Shown here piece by piece: positions 18,278 through 26,868 of a DNA stretch of 64,000 nt; within the stretch, counting starts at the first letter, position 1; each line of letters starts with the position of its first letter. The stretch is taken from the NCBI GenBank assembly GCA_031430575.1, contig JANPBT010000005.1:8115-72114 (forward strand). The letters are read 5' to 3'. Origin of the DNA: JANMDS01 sp031430575 (GTDB lineage: Bacteria; Pseudomonadota; Gammaproteobacteria; Burkholderiales; Casimicrobiaceae). Made by a program: the position numbers and the translations under genes. Below the pieces are notes generated by a model. The model did not search any database. It had not been told where the DNA came from and was given only the letters and a program-made list of their open reading frames with translations.

Positions 18278-19068
18278 AGAGCTAACATTTTTAATGAGGC
18301 AAATAGGAGCAGGGCGCAGAGCAGATAGCGTAAGAAATGTTCCGGTACGCGCGCTGAAAATCGGCTACCGAGGTAGATGCCAGGAAGCGATCCAATCAAA
18401 AGGCCGCCGAGCAGTGCAAAGTCAACATTTCCCATGAGCATGTGCCCACTTCCCGCAATAAAAGTAAGTGGCACCGCATGCGCGATATCACTGCCGACCA
18501 CGCGTGAAAATGGCAGCAACGGATACAACATCAACAGCGCCGTAACGCCCATCGCGCCAGCGCCGACCGAGGTGAGCGTGACTACGATGCCAAGCAATGC
18601 GCCAGTGATGATGGCTTTCGTGAGCGGCGCTTGCGGTCGCTGCGTACGGCCTGCGCGGCGGGCGTCGAGCGCCGCCACGAGTTTCGGGCGCAGTGCAACC
18701 GCCAGCGCGGTCGCGACTAACACGATGCCCAGCGCGGGGCGCATGAGCTTACTCGCATCGGTCGCGCTGCCGATATTGGCGTGAATCAGCGCAAGCGTGA
18801 GCGCAGCTGCAGGCGCGCTACCCGCGCAGAGAGCCCCGGTGAGCCGCCAATCGACATTGCCGCGCTTCGCATGAACCCAGGCGCCGCTTGATTTTGTGAT
18901 GGCGGCAAACAGCAAATCGGTACCGACCGCGATCGCGGCATTGACGTGCATGACCGTAATCAAAAGTGGGGTCATGAGCGACCCACCGCCAACACCAGTA
19001 AGGCCAACGAGACCGCCGACTGCGAAGCCGCTGGCGATGAGTGTTGGAAGATGATCGAAAGTAAGCAT
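18274..19068 (-). CDS. TSUP (TauE/SafE) family sulfur-compound permease
   Basis: A 264-residue membrane protein with about eight hydrophobic segments and the family pattern GLTGVGGGSLMTPLL near the start, repeated as VVTLTSVGAGAMG in the second half. Members carry sulfite, sulfoacetate, taurine or sulfate. As first gene of the cys operon and overlapping cysH by 4 bases, it most likely handles sulfate uptake or sulfite export; direction and substrate are inferred. The 91 bases upstream separate it from divergent relA and should hold both promoters. Confidence 0.82.
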   Translation of the reverse strand: MLTFDHLPTLIASGFAVGGLVGLTGVGGGSLMTPLLITVMHVNAAIAVGTDLLFAAITKSSGAWVHAKRGNVDWRLTGALCAGSAPAAALTLALIHANIGSATDASKLMRPALGIVLVATALAVALRPKLVAALDARRAGRTQRPQAPLTKAIITGALLGIVVTLTSVGAGAMGVTALLMLYPLLPFSRVVGSDIAHAVPLTFIAGSGHMLMGNVDFALLGGLLIGSLPGIYLGSRFSARVPEHFLRYLLCALLLFASLKMLAL

Positions 19069-19159
19069 CGATGCACTTTAGGCGCATTCGAGTTCCGGTG
19101 CGAGACGATTACCGCATATGAATATGGGAATACGGCTTATGCTCTGAAGGCACACGCTT

Positions 19160-21352
19160 ATGCGCAAACTAGATTGCATTGCGGTAGGGTTTGCGCTAGG
19201 CCATACAATTTCCGATATGGTTTCTGTTGTTAATCACCCCCCGAATCACGCGCGCACCGAGGCGATGCGCGCGCATCCTGTTTACGCGTTCGCGCATTCG
19301 CATGCGACACCGCGTACGGCTGCGGTCGCAGAAATGGTCTCGCAACTTGATCTTGATCTGCCCTCGCAGCTCTCTGCGTTGCTATTGGATGTACCTGCGG
19401 CGCAATTAGCCGCTCCCCAGATGCAAGCGCAGCTGGGCGAAGAGCTCGTGCAGCTGGCACTGGGCGTGCAGCGTATGGCGATGATTCATGATGCCCCAAG
19501 TGCGACGCGCAATGATGATGAGCGGCAAGCTCAGCTAGAGGGGCTGCGCAAGATGCTGCTGGCGATGGTCGAAGATATGCGGGTTGTGCTGATCAAGCTC
19601 ACCGAGCGATTGGTCGCGTTGCGCAGACTCGCAAGTGATGCAGCGGGTGACGACGCGCGGGCAGCAGCGTTAGAAGTGCGTGATCTTTTTGCGCCGTTGG
19701 CAAATCGATTGGGCGTATGGCAATTGAAATGGGAATTGGAAGATCAAAGCTTACGGATATTGGAGCCCGTCGCCTATAAAGAAATCGCCAAGTCGCTGGA
19801 TGCCCGCAAAGCTGAGCGCGATGCTTATATTGCAGACGTTCGCCGGCAACTCAGTGCCGAGATGAAAAGTGCTGGCGTCGACGCAGAGATTTTTGGGCGC
19901 GCGAAGCACATCACGAGCATCTGGAATAAGATGCGCCGCAAGGGCTACGGGATCGATGAGCTCTACGATATCCGCGCGGTGCGCGTGATCGTCAACCATG
20001 CCCGCGATTGCTATACCGTGCTCGGCATTGTGCATAACCTCTGGGTGCCAATCTCATCCGAGTTTGACGACTATATCGCCCGCCCCAAGGCCAATAACTA
20101 CCGCTCGCTGCACACCGCAGTGGTGGGGCCGAATGGCTTAGCGCTCGAAATTCAAATTCGCACCCAAGAAATGCATCATGCCAGTGAATATGGCGTGGCT
20201 GCCCATTGGCGCTACAAAGAGGGCGGCTTTGAGACGGGGGCAACCTCAGGCAAGCGCGATTCCGATTTTGAAAATAAGCTCGCTTGGTTGCGGCAAGTGC
20301 TCGATTGGCGCGAAAGCGTTGGGGCTTCTGGCGAAATCGTTGAAGCCCTGAAGACGAGCTTATTTGAAGAGAGCATTTTCGTTTTCACACCACAAGGCAA
20401 GGTGATCGATCTCCCAAAAGGCGCGACACCGATTGACTTCGCCTATCACGTGCATACCAATCTTGGGCATCGCTGCCGGGGCGCGCGGGTTGATGGGGCG
20501 ATGGTGCCACTCAATACCGTGCTTGCTAACGGCCAACGGGTTGAAGTTGTCATTGTGAAAGAGGGTGGGCCGAGCCGCGATTGGCTCAATGCTGATTTGG
20601 GCTACGTGCGGTCGTCTCGCGCAAAGTCGAAAGTGCGGGCGTGGTTCAACACGCTGGCCCAAGATGAAACGCAGGCGCAGGGACGCAGCGAGCTAGAGCG
20701 GCTCTTGCAACGCGAAGGCAAGACGGCGATTTCGCTCGATGCCATCGCGAAGGCGGGAGAATTTTCCAACGTTGGCGAGCTTTTTGCTGCCATCGCAAAA
20801 GCCCGGCTCAATCAAAAAGAGACGATTGAGCTGATCCACCGCGCAGCGGGGGATGCGGAAGCACCAATCGTTGACGATGCGCCGATTATTGGCAAAACCA
20901 AAGCGCACGGCGATAGTGGCATTTTGATCGTGGGTATGGATCGATTGCTAACCGGGCTTGCAAAATGCTGCCGCCCAGCGCCGCCCGATGAAATCATCGG
21001 CTACATCACTAAAGGCAGCGGGATCTCAGTGCACCGTACGAAATGTAGCAACGTCGCCCGCATGCAAATTTCGCAGCCAGAGCGGCTCATTGCAGCGCAA
21101 TGGGGTAAGGCGCAATCAAGTGTATTCCCGGTGATCATTGAAGTCACGGCGATTGATCGGCAAGGGCTTTTGCGTGACGTCTCAGATGTGCTTTCAAAAG
21201 AGCGTATCAACGTTACGGCCGTCAATACGCTTTCAAAAGACATGCACGCAAAAATGCGGTTTACCGCTGAGATTCGTGATGTCGAGCAATTGCGGAAAGC
21301 GCTGGTGACGGTCTTAGAGCTAAAGGGCGCGCTGAGTGCCCGTCGGATCTAA
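19160..21352 (+). CDS. relA: GTP pyrophosphokinase RelA
   Basis: A long RelA/SpoT homologue of 730 residues. The N-terminal hydrolase region lacks the HDxxED signature, as in synthetase-only RelA. The synthetase domain (YDIRAVRVIV, RPKANNYRSLHT, EIQIRT), TGS (IFVFTPQGKVIDLP), the CCRP zinc-finger-like region and a C-terminal ACT domain follow in order. It makes (p)ppGpp on starved ribosomes. I used the ATG at 19160, with GAAGG about 9 bases upstream; an ATG at 19217 is a real alternative. A one-mismatch repeat encodes PAAQ in the degenerate hydrolase domain. Confidence 0.93.
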   Translation: MRKLDCIAVGFALGHTISDMVSVVNHPPNHARTEAMRAHPVYAFAHSHATPRTAAVAEMVSQLDLDLPSQLSALLLDVPAAQLAAPQMQAQLGEELVQLALGVQRMAMIHDAPSATRNDDERQAQLEGLRKMLLAMVEDMRVVLIKLTERLVALRRLASDAAGDDARAAALEVRDLFAPLANRLGVWQLKWELEDQSLRILEPVAYKEIAKSLDARKAERDAYIADVRRQLSAEMKSAGVDAEIFGRAKHITSIWNKMRRKGYGIDELYDIRAVRVIVNHARDCYTVLGIVHNLWVPISSEFDDYIARPKANNYRSLHTAVVGPNGLALEIQIRTQEMHHASEYGVAAHWRYKEGGFETGATSGKRDSDFENKLAWLRQVLDWRESVGASGEIVEALKTSLFEESIFVFTPQGKVIDLPKGATPIDFAYHVHTNLGHRCRGARVDGAMVPLNTVLANGQRVEVVIVKEGGPSRDWLNADLGYVRSSRAKSKVRAWFNTLAQDETQAQGRSELERLLQREGKTAISLDAIAKAGEFSNVGELFAAIAKARLNQKETIELIHRAAGDAEAPIVDDAPIIGKTKAHGDSGILIVGMDRLLTGLAKCCRPAPPDEIIGYITKGSGISVHRTKCSNVARMQISQPERLIAAQWGKAQSSVFPVIIEVTAIDRQGLLRDVSDVLSKERINVTAVNTLSKDMHAKMRFTAEIRDVEQLRKALVTVLELKGALSARRI
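19392..19405 (-). repeat. 14-mer repeat, one mismatch
   Basis: Inside relA; first base changed; encodes PAAQ. Confidence 0.8.
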
Positions 21353-21361
21353 TCGCAACGG

Positions 21362-22579
21362 TTAAGGGCAGGCGGTGAAAACCCGATGATGGCGACTGAT
21401 TGCCCCCGCGACCGGGTCGGTGCGTATGCGGTGTTGTGCGGGGTGTACGTACTCAAACTGCGCCGCAGGTAACGCCCCAGCGGACGCATTGGGGGCATTG
21501 GGCGAAACGTAGACCCGAAAATCGCAGCTTGCGAAATTATTCACGCCTGCCGCCCATGCGCTTTGATTGCCAGATGCAAAGGGTTGCCCGAACCCGATCC
21601 AAAGATTGTTTTGGATATTGGCTTGGATTCCCCCTGGAACTTCTTTCCATAGCTCAACCATGGGGATTGCGATTGGTTTGTGACTAACAAACGTATTGTG
21701 GGCAAGCGTGACCTGATGCGGTCCGACGTTTGGATATTGCAAAATTTCAAGCCCAAAGGCAAACATGCGTCGGTTTTCCGAGGCGATGCCTTGTTCAACA
21801 ATATTGCCTGCAAATCGCACTCGGCCGCCGCTGGGAAATTCCGCTTCATAGCTGCCGGTGCTTTTACGCGTTGAAAAATAGCTGGCTTCAATATCGTTAT
21901 TTCGTGCCCGACTTTTAAGCGTATGCCCCGTCTTGCTATCGTAACTCCAGACCCCTCGCAGCGTCAGTCGCTCGATCTGGCCAATGTAAATATTGTGGGC
22001 AGGGTATTTACGCTCAGGGGTTTTGGTGTCGTCCTCGCGCGCGGAACGTGCAAATTCACTGTCGATAATTTGCACGTGCGCGCTTGCATGATCGGAGGCT
22101 AGGATTCCCATCTCGTTTTCAATAAATCGAGAGCGGATCACCGTGAGGTCGCCGCCTTCGTGGCGAATGCCCGCCCCGTTAAAGGATTGGGGTGCACGCG
22201 CTGCGCGAAATTCAAGTCCATCAACCGTTGTGCGATCCCCTTTTACAACCAAGATTGCTTTGCCTTCCGCAATTTTTCCTTGTGGATCAAAGATCGCTTT
22301 TTTTGTGCCATCGCCGCGAACGCGGATGGTCACATCATTGGCACGCAGGATGCCGACATCTTTTACGTACAACCCTGGCGCTAGCAGTATGGTCTGGCCA
22401 TTGGCGACAACACTCACCGCCACTGCAAATGTGGGCAAACAGCGTGCTTGCTCCACGATGCACACGCGTGTTTGCGCCGCTAACGCGATTGATTCAGGCG
22501 CTTTTAGAGACGAAACTGCGCCGCAGGTAGCGATGGTGCACGCAGCGGTAGCTCCCGCGAAATACCGAAGAGTTCTCAT
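21362..22579 (-). CDS. Secreted right-handed beta-helix protein
   Basis: A protein of about 405 residues with a signal peptide (ATG at 22579; an in-frame upstream ATG at 22639 would abut the divergent oxygenase start). The rest shows repeating short beta-strand turns (VDGLEFRAARAP, VIRSRFIEN, VQIIDSEFARS) like pectate-lyase-fold proteins. No pectin-binding or catalytic motif is clear, so activity is unknown. It converges on relA with a 9-base gap. Two exact repeat copies lie inside: TCGA within or just after the signal peptide, and PAAQ near the C-terminus. Confidence 0.75.
   Translation of the reverse strand: MRTLRYFAGATAACTIATCGAVSSLKAPESIALAAQTRVCIVEQARCLPTFAVAVSVVANGQTILLAPGLYVKDVGILRANDVTIRVRGDGTKKAIFDPQGKIAEGKAILVVKGDRTTVDGLEFRAARAPQSFNGAGIRHEGGDLTVIRSRFIENEMGILASDHASAHVQIIDSEFARSAREDDTKTPERKYPAHNIYIGQIERLTLRGVWSYDSKTGHTLKSRARNNDIEASYFSTRKSTGSYEAEFPSGGRVRFAGNIVEQGIASENRRMFAFGLEILQYPNVGPHQVTLAHNTFVSHKPIAIPMVELWKEVPGGIQANIQNNLWIGFGQPFASGNQSAWAAGVNNFASCDFRVYVSPNAPNASAGALPAAQFEYVHPAQHRIRTDPVAGAISRHHRVFTACP
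21458..21471 (+). repeat. 14-mer repeat, exact
   Basis: Beta-helix gene, C-terminal part; encodes PAAQ. Confidence 0.95.
22516..22529 (+). repeat. 14-mer repeat, exact
   Basis: Beta-helix gene, signal peptide region; encodes TCGA. Confidence 0.95.
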
Positions 22580-22639
22580 TGAAATCAATTTTGCCAAAGA
22601 TCTGGCGACGGATGGCGGAAATTTGATAAGCTGTCGCAT

Positions 22640-23872
22640 ATGAATTCACCTATCCATTGGGCTCCTCGTCCCGACGCGTCTCATAAAATCCCGAATGCAA
22701 TCTACAGCGATCCTGAGACGTTTAATCGTGAGATGACGCGCATCTTTTACGGCCCGCATTGGTGTTACGTCGGTTTGGAATGCGAAATCCCCAACGCCGG
22801 CGACTTTAAAACGACCCATATCGGCGAGCGGCCGGTCGTGGTCGTGCGCAATCACGATGGGAAAGTACATGTGGTTGAGAATCGCTGCGCGCACAAGGGC
22901 GTAAAGTTTTGCCAAACGCCCCACGGCAACACTCAATTCTTCCGGTGCCCCTATCACCAGTGGAATTACCGGCTGGATGGCACTCTGCGTGGCGTGCCGT
23001 TTCGCCAAGGCGTGAACGGGCAGGGCGGCATGCCGCCCGAATTCAAAATGGAAGAGCATGGTCTCAACGCCCTCACGGTTACTGTGCACAACGGTGTAAT
23101 TTTCGCCTGCTTTGATCACGCGGTTGCGCCGTTTTCCGATTACCTCGGTGGCTTGATGAAAGGCTATTTCGAGCGCACGTTTGACGGCCGTAAATTGAAA
23201 TTACTCGGTTACAACCGGCAGCGGATTTCCGGAAACTGGAAATTGATGCAAGAAAATATTAAAGATCCGTATCACGCATCGCTGCTACACGTTTTTTTCA
23301 TCACCTTTGGGCTTTTTCGTGCCGATCAAAAGTCTGCGATCGAAATGGATGAACGGGGGCGTCATGCCGTGCTCGTTTCGCGGCGCAATTCCGGTGGCGA
23401 TAATGCGGAAGTCACCAAAGACGCGGGCTCGTTTAAGGAGGGATTGAAACTCGCCGATCCACGTATCATGGATGTCGTTCACGAGCCGTGGTGGGGCGAG
23501 CCGACGGTGGTGATGCAGACCATTTTTCCGTCTGTCATCCTGCAGCAGCAGATCAATTCACTTTCAACGCGCCAAATCATTCCCGTGGGCCCCGATGCGT
23601 TTGACTTTGTGTGGACCCACTTCGGTTTTGAAGATGATTCCGAGGAAATGACAACGCGCCGCCTGCGGCAGGCTAATCTTTTTGGCCCCGCGGGTTACGT
23701 GTCTGGCGATGACGGCGAAGTCATTGAGTTTTCGCAACAAGGCACATCCGCCTACCCAGATGGCGAGTGCACCGTTGCGCTCGATGGCTATGGCACTCAC
23801 AACACGCAACATATGGTCACCGAAACAGCGATTCGCGCGATGTACAACTATTGGCGCGAGGTGATGCAATGA
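22640..23872 (+). CDS. Rieske aromatic-ring-hydroxylating oxygenase, large subunit
   Basis: A 410-residue alpha subunit. The Rieske [2Fe-2S] site is C-x-H...C-x2-H in NRCAHKGVKFC and FRCPYHQWNY (about residues 84-110). The mononuclear iron site region is NIKDPYHASLLHVF. It inserts oxygen into an aromatic ring using electrons from a reductase. It overlaps the small-subunit gene by 4 bases. No ferredoxin, reductase or ring-cleavage gene is adjacent, so substrate and electron partner are unknown. No repeat copy inside. Confidence 0.88.
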   Translation: MNSPIHWAPRPDASHKIPNAIYSDPETFNREMTRIFYGPHWCYVGLECEIPNAGDFKTTHIGERPVVVVRNHDGKVHVVENRCAHKGVKFCQTPHGNTQFFRCPYHQWNYRLDGTLRGVPFRQGVNGQGGMPPEFKMEEHGLNALTVTVHNGVIFACFDHAVAPFSDYLGGLMKGYFERTFDGRKLKLLGYNRQRISGNWKLMQENIKDPYHASLLHVFFITFGLFRADQKSAIEMDERGRHAVLVSRRNSGGDNAEVTKDAGSFKEGLKLADPRIMDVVHEPWWGEPTVVMQTIFPSVILQQQINSLSTRQIIPVGPDAFDFVWTHFGFEDDSEEMTTRRLRQANLFGPAGYVSGDDGEVIEFSQQGTSAYPDGECTVALDGYGTHNTQHMVTETAIRAMYNYWREVMQ

Positions 23873-24345
23873 GCACCGCGCAGCGAATGATCGAAGTCAT
23901 CGCGCGAAACGCCGATTACGCGGCGGCGATTGACGCCGGAAAGCTCACGCAATGGGTGGAAATGTTTACGCAAGACGGGCTCTACCTTGCCCAGCCCCGT
24001 GAGAATGCAGATCGCGGATTGCCGCTGGCGACGATTCGTTGCGAAGGTCGTGGCATGCTGGCAGATCGCGTGCATGCCATTGAAAAGACGATGGTTTTCG
24101 CGCCGCGCTACGTGCGGCATCTCATTTCTGCGCCGCAGGTATTTAATATCTCGGCCACAGAAATACACTGCGTAAGTAATTTTTTGGTAACGCAAACTCT
24201 CACCATGCAGCCCACGCAAATAATGGCCTGCGGCGAATATCGGGATCGTTGGCAAATTGCTGAAAATGGCGCGCATTTGCTTGCAGTGCGAATCGCCGTT
24301 TTTGATAGCGAGTTGGTGCCAAATTCGTTGATCTATCCGCTTTAG
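23869..24345 (+). CDS. Ring-hydroxylating oxygenase small (beta) subunit
   Basis: A 158-residue SnoaL/NTF2-fold beta subunit starting at the ATG that overlaps the large-subunit stop (ATGA). Features include LTQWVEMFTQDGLYL near the start and FAPRYVRHLISAP in the middle. The subunit is structural and forms the alpha3beta3 hexamer with its neighbour. A repeat copy at 24128 encodes APQV directly after the RHLIS stretch. Confidence 0.82.
   Translation: MSTAQRMIEVIARNADYAAAIDAGKLTQWVEMFTQDGLYLAQPRENADRGLPLATIRCEGRGMLADRVHAIEKTMVFAPRYVRHLISAPQVFNISATEIHCVSNFLVTQTLTMQPTQIMACGEYRDRWQIAENGAHLLAVRIAVFDSELVPNSLIYPL
24128..24141 (+). repeat. 14-mer repeat, exact
   Basis: Oxygenase small subunit; encodes APQV. 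Confidence 0.95.
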
Positions 24346-24355
24346 AAGCCAGGAA

Positions 24356-24868
24356 CTACCCGGTCTCCATCCATACCAAATCGGTCTTACCAGGATCGAT
24401 TCCAAACTGCGTGAGCAAGGTCGTTGCTTGGCCCCGATGGTGCGTTTGATGATTAAAGAAGTGTGTGACGGCGATCGCGAATGGTAGCGATCGTTTCTCG
24501 CGGTTTACGCTCGTGTAGTGCAATTCGCTATCGAGAGTGGATTGATTGAGCGTTGCCATTTCAGTGGCAATTGCCGCATCAAGCGCCACGCGCGCCGCGC
24601 GCATTTCTTCGAAAGCCGGAATAATGATCTGATCTAGCGCAGTGATTCTTAGGGGATCGAACGGCAGCGCGATGTGTGGCGCAAATCGGCTCATCCAGAC
24701 GATATCGCCCAGCATAAGGTGCGCCAGCGTGCCATGCAATGATTTGAAAAATGCGCCAACGTCGCGCTTGCGTGTTTCGTCTGGCAACTGCGCGGCGCTA
24801 GCGTAGATTTTTTCGTTCATCCACGTGTTGTAGCGCGCCATCGTTGCGCAGTAGGCCGGGGTAATCAT
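24356..24868 (-). CDS. DinB-family metal-dependent protein
   Basis: A 170-residue four-helix protein. HGTLAHLMLGDIVWM holds the first His, and THFFNHQTHHRGQATTLL is the typical H-x3-H pattern of the DinB/YfiT family. Members bind a divalent metal; some are thiol transferases, others unknown. I chose the ATG at 24868, which overlaps the S9 peptidase stop as ATGA. A longer frame to 24943 would run well inside the peptidase gene. Confidence 0.8.
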   Translation of the reverse strand: MITPAYCATMARYNTWMNEKIYASAAQLPDETRKRDVGAFFKSLHGTLAHLMLGDIVWMSRFAPHIALPFDPLRITALDQIIIPAFEEMRAARVALDAAIATEMATLNQSTLDSELHYTSVNREKRSLPFAIAVTHFFNHQTHHRGQATTLLTQFGIDPGKTDLVWMETG

Positions 24869-26850
24869 TTCAGGTCGAATCGCTTGAGCCAAGCGAAAAA
24901 TTCGGTGTACCAAAGCCGTGAATTTTGTGGTTTCAAAATCCAATGATTTTCATCGGGGTATACCACCAACCGAGCGGGTACGCCTTTGGCGCGCAGGGTG
25001 TTGTAGTACTGCAAGCCTTCGTAATAGGGCACACGATAATCCAGCTCGCCGTGAATGACCAGCGTTGGTGTTTTGAAGTTTTTAGCGTAATTGTGAGGTG
25101 ATTGCCTCAATACATGCCCGATGTCTTCAAAATAGTCTTTGCCCAATTCATACTTGAGCCAGAGATAGCCATCATCACCGTATTGAGAAATCCAATCGTA
25201 GACACCGGCATGGCAGACATAGGCCTTGTAGCGATCGGTGTGCCCGTTCATAAATGCCACCATGTAGCCGCCGTAGCTACCACCGGCGGCGAAGAGTCGA
25301 TTTTTATCGACGATATTTTCTTTGATGAGCAGGTCGGTGCAGGCTTCAACGTCTGCCAATTCGCGCTTGCCCAAATCACCTTCAATTGATGCAAGGAATT
25401 TTTCACCAAAACCTGGCGAGCCATGATAATTCACGGCAGCCACCACGTAGCCCTGCGCGGCGAAGGCGTGCACGTTCCACCGATAATGCCAAGTATCGCT
25501 GAAGGCGACGTGCGGTCCGCCGTGAATTTGCTGGAGCAGCGGATACTTCTTGCGTTTGTCGTAGTTGGGCGGATAGGCGACGAATGTTTGCACCGCTTTT
25601 TTGTTGAACCCTGCGTAAGTGCGCGACTCGATTTTTCCAATCGCTTTGCCTTTCAGCAAGGTGTCGTTAAATCTATCCAAACGCGTAGTTGTATCGGTAT
25701 TGAAATCATAGGCGAGTAATTGCGCGGGGTGATTCATCGAACACCGCACGTAAATCAATTTACCTTTATCGGCGGCCATCTCGTAATTGTGAATCGTGCC
25801 ACCTTGGATCAATACCTGCGGCGCAGTTTGGTCGGGTTTTACCCAAAACAGATTCACGCAACCATCAGAATCTGCGCTAAAAATTAGATTTGAACTATCA
25901 CACGACCAGCGCAAGACCGCGCCGCCGTAATTGCCCACGCTACGATCCCACTCGCTTAACCATTGTTCACGTTTTTCAGGTGTTTTGCGATTCACAATCC
26001 AAAGCGTATCGTGCGTAGGCTCACACCGATTTTTCACCCGCACGCACGCAATGCGCTTGCCATCAGGGGAATACGATGGTCCGCAAAAACTAAAGCCGTC
26101 TTCGTAAAGCCAGCGTTTTGCGCCGCAGGTTTTGACATCGAGTGCATAGATGTCGGCGTCTTCTTGCGTGCGCAACAGATCGCGTGGGCGGCAGAAAAGA
26201 ATCTCTTTCCCGTCGCGCGAAATTGCAAAATCACCAGTGCCGACCTCGAAAGGTGACATCGCCGATTTTGATCTCGCTAAGAGATCGCGGCACTTACCCG
26301 TCGCAACGGTGATTTCAAAGAGACGATTGACCTGTCCGTTGTCAATCCAATGATCCCAATAGCGATAGGTATCCTGCTCTACGACATGGGCTTGGACTTT
26401 GCTTTCTTTGCGCTCCTTCGCGCGTGCGGCTTGGGCTTTATCAGTTGCCAAATCTGGCCAAACGCTGCTGATTCCCACGAGTCGCTTGCTATCTGGAAAC
26501 CAGCGGATGCCTGCAAGCCCCGTTGACAGAGTGGTAACTTTCCGTGCTTCACCGCCCAGCGGATCGATCACGTATACCTGCGGCGCAGAATCGCCCTCAC
26601 GCTGGGCGGTGAAGGCAATTATTTTGCCATCGGGCGACCAGAGCGGAGCGGCATCTTTTTTACCCGCTTGCGTTAAGCGCTTGCGAGATTTTCCGTCGGT
26701 TGAGAAAAGCCAAAGCGCAGAGGTTCGCTCGTTTGCTTCCATGGCGTAACTGGCAACATCGGCCACCGCCCAGAGCCCATCAGGTGAGATGGATGCCGCA
26801 CCGATGCGCTGGCATTTCCATACGTCTTCTACGGTTAATTTTTCGCCCAC
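24865..26850 (-). CDS. S9-family prolyl oligopeptidase-like peptidase
   Basis: A 661-residue protein: an N-terminal beta-propeller of TolB/WD40-like blades (SPDGKIIAFTAQ, SPDGKRIACVR), then an alpha/beta hydrolase domain with nucleophile GGSYGGYM, acid HGELDYRVP and His ENHWIL. It probably trims short peptides. No signal peptide is seen, so it is likely cytoplasmic. Two exact repeats (both APQV) and one two-mismatch copy (TCGA) fall in the propeller, none in the catalytic domain. Confidence 0.9.
   Translation of the reverse strand: MGEKLTVEDVWKCQRIGAASISPDGLWAVADVASYAMEANERTSALWLFSTDGKSRKRLTQAGKKDAAPLWSPDGKIIAFTAQREGDSAPQVYVIDPLGGEARKVTTLSTGLAGIRWFPDSKRLVGISSVWPDLATDKAQAARAKERKESKVQAHVVEQDTYRYWDHWIDNGQVNRLFEITVATGKCRDLLARSKSAMSPFEVGTGDFAISRDGKEILFCRPRDLLRTQEDADIYALDVKTCGAKRWLYEDGFSFCGPSYSPDGKRIACVRVKNRCEPTHDTLWIVNRKTPEKREQWLSEWDRSVGNYGGAVLRWSCDSSNLIFSADSDGCVNLFWVKPDQTAPQVLIQGGTIHNYEMAADKGKLIYVRCSMNHPAQLLAYDFNTDTTTRLDRFNDTLLKGKAIGKIESRTYAGFNKKAVQTFVAYPPNYDKRKKYPLLQQIHGGPHVAFSDTWHYRWNVHAFAAQGYVVAAVNYHGSPGFGEKFLASIEGDLGKRELADVEACTDLLIKENIVDKNRLFAAGGSYGGYMVAFMNGHTDRYKAYVCHAGVYDWISQYGDDGYLWLKYELGKDYFEDIGHVLRQSPHNYAKNFKTPTLVIHGELDYRVPYYEGLQYYNTLRAKGVPARLVVYPDENHWILKPQNSRLWYTEFFAWLKRFDLK
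25813..25826 (-). repeat. 14-mer repeat, exact
   Basis: S9 peptidase propeller; encodes APQV. Confidence 0.95.
26575..26588 (-). repeat. 14-mer repeat, exact
   Basis: S9 peptidase propeller; encodes APQV. Confidence 0.95.
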
Positions 26851-26868
26851 GATTTTCTCCTGAAATTG

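Noticed and set aside
22635..22648. CATATGAATTC at the start of the Rieske gene looks like an NdeI/EcoRI cloning junction
   Set aside because: Both flanks are ordinary divergent genes with matching composition; the sites occur by chance around an ATG-AAT-TC start.
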